From Marinobacter sp. 2_MG-2023 (GTDB taxonomy: Bacteria; Pseudomonadota; Gammaproteobacteria; Pseudomonadales; Oleiphilaceae): a stretch of DNA of 64,000 nt. The stretch is from assembly GCF_030546935.1 (NCBI RefSeq), contig NZ_JAUOPH010000002.1, positions 620,001 to 684,000 of the forward strand, given 5' to 3'. The translations under genes were made by a program, and so were the position numbers. The notes under the pieces are model-generated. The model did no database searches and was not told the origin of the DNA. It saw only the letters and a list, made by a program, of their open reading frames with translations. Positions 63,306-64,000 of this stretch are shown one piece after another (position 1 is the first letter of the stretch; every line of letters starts with the position of its first letter).

Positions 63306-64000
63306 ATGTCTATCAAGCAAAAGCTTTCCGGTTTGACTCTGGGCATTACTGCCGCAACCCTTATGACAGGTGCCATGATCAGCAGCGATGCTTTGGCAGC
63401 TGAAAAAATCCGTTGGCAGGTGCCCCTGGCGTTTCCTTCTCACCTTGTGGGCCTGACAACGCCGGTTAAACATTTGACTGAGAATCTCAAAACAATTTCA
63501 GGTGGCGATGTTCAGTTGCGCTATTACGAGCCCAATGAACTGGTACCTCCGTTTGAAATTATGGATGCTGTTGGTAGTGGCAAATACCCGGCGGGTTATA
63601 CCTGGGTAGGCTACGATCAGGGCACTATTCCGGCTCTGCCGCTGTATTCAGGCGCCCCGTTCAATATGGAGCCGCCAGCTTATCTGGCCTGGTATTATCA
63701 GGGCGATGGCCGTGCTCTGCTGGAAGAGATCTACGCCAAGCGTAACATTCACCCCATGCTGTGCAGCATCATTGGGCCTGAAGGTGCTGGCTGGTTCGCA
63801 GAGCCGATTGAAGGTGTAGAAGACTTCGACGGCCTGAAGATCCGTTTTGCGGGAATTGGCGGCAAGGTACTGGAAAAGCTTGGTGCCTCGGTAACCATGG
63901 TGCCCGGTGGCGAGATTTATCAGGCGCTGGAGCGTAAGACTATTGATGCAACCGAGTTCTCGCAGCCTGCCATCGACAAAATGCTGGGCCTGGACCAGAT
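63306..64000 (+). CDS. TRAP transporter substrate-binding protein (DctP family), 3' partial
   Basis: The gene runs off the right edge; 231 codons are visible and open. A signal peptide (about residues 1-30, SDALA-AE) precedes a DctP-type periplasmic binding protein: KIRWQVPLAFPSHLVGL, a middle IMDAVGSGKYPAGYTWVGYD segment, and the conserved DFDGLKIRFAGIGGKVLEKLGA helix-strand region whose Arg binds substrate carboxylates. Genes for the small and large membrane subunits probably follow outside. The regulatory context suggests uptake of 3-hydroxybutyrate or a related carboxylate, which is inference. Start has AAGGA upstream. Confidence 0.9.
   Translation, partial: MSIKQKLSGLTLGITAATLMTGAMISSDALAAEKIRWQVPLAFPSHLVGLTTPVKHLTENLKTISGGDVQLRYYEPNELVPPFEIMDAVGSGKYPAGYTWVGYDQGTIPALPLYSGAPFNMEPPAYLAWYYQGDGRALLEEIYAKRNIHPMLCSIIGPEGAGWFAEPIEGVEDFDGLKIRFAGIGGKVLEKLGASVTMVPGGEIYQALERKTIDATEFSQPAIDKMLGLDQ

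Overview
The window reads as a chromosomal segment of a marine gammaproteobacterium close to Marinobacter. This is inferred from protein similarity as I recognise it and from gene order, not from a database search. Coding density is high, both strands are used, and there is no prophage, transposase, rRNA operon or CRISPR array. The block gmhB-glyS-glyQ (7.0-10.8 kb), then trkA-rsmB-fmt-def, lysM, dprA, tsaC, hemF and aroE (10.9-20.2 kb), has the same order as the oriC-proximal PA0006-PA0025 region of Pseudomonas aeruginosa as I remember it. The aa3 oxidase operon (36-44.8 kb) resembles PA0105-PA0113. The origin itself is not in the window.

Layout. 0-7 kb: end of an RbbA/YhhJ-type ABC exporter, a RidA protein, a 7TM hybrid sensor kinase, a FadL-type channel and tRNA-Pro(CGG). 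7-22 kb: translation, tRNA modification, DNA uptake, haem and shikimate housekeeping genes, then a PomA/PomB-like stator pair and a PA4642-family protein. 22-29 kb: a membrane sulfatase-fold enzyme, a gamma-carbonic anhydrase-like protein, oligopeptidase A with YheV, an NhaC-type antiporter and a DUF1653 protein. 29-34 kb: a tightly coupled operon of a secreted cupredoxin, a membrane EAL phosphodiesterase with a degenerate GGDEF domain, a DUF3034 envelope protein and a lipoprotein truncated haemoglobin. 34-46 kb: a MATE pump and the complete cytochrome c oxidase locus with its Cu and haem A assembly factors, then a surface-antigen barrel. 46-59 kb: HrpB, a DUF6746 protein, an ATP-grasp enzyme, the cis/trans fatty-acid isomerase Cti, a polyamine-type decarboxylase, a solitary ectoine synthase next to an MFS carrier, and a DUF2868/DUF3482 membrane-GTPase pair. 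59-64 kb: a lipoprotein 3-hydroxybutyrate-oligomer hydrolase, a sigma-54 activator and a TRAP substrate-binding protein.

Three observations go beyond gene calling. First, five intergenic copies of a hairpin family share a nearly invariant 20-21 nt loop (core CAACTCGCTGCGCTCAGACA) and an inner GGGAAAAA/TTTTTCCC stem. Their outer arms differ in sequence from copy to copy but stay complementary within each copy. Second, six 18-bp sites of the form TGTCC-N8-GGACA lie in two groups of three. One group is upstream of the oligomer hydrolase and the other upstream of the TRAP gene, each placed at almost the same distance from a GG-N10-GC sigma-54 promoter candidate. This suggests one regulon under the sigma-54 activator encoded between them. 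Third, the cupredoxin-EAL-DUF3034-haemoglobin operon looks like an envelope redox or gas sensing module that feeds into cyclic-di-GMP turnover.
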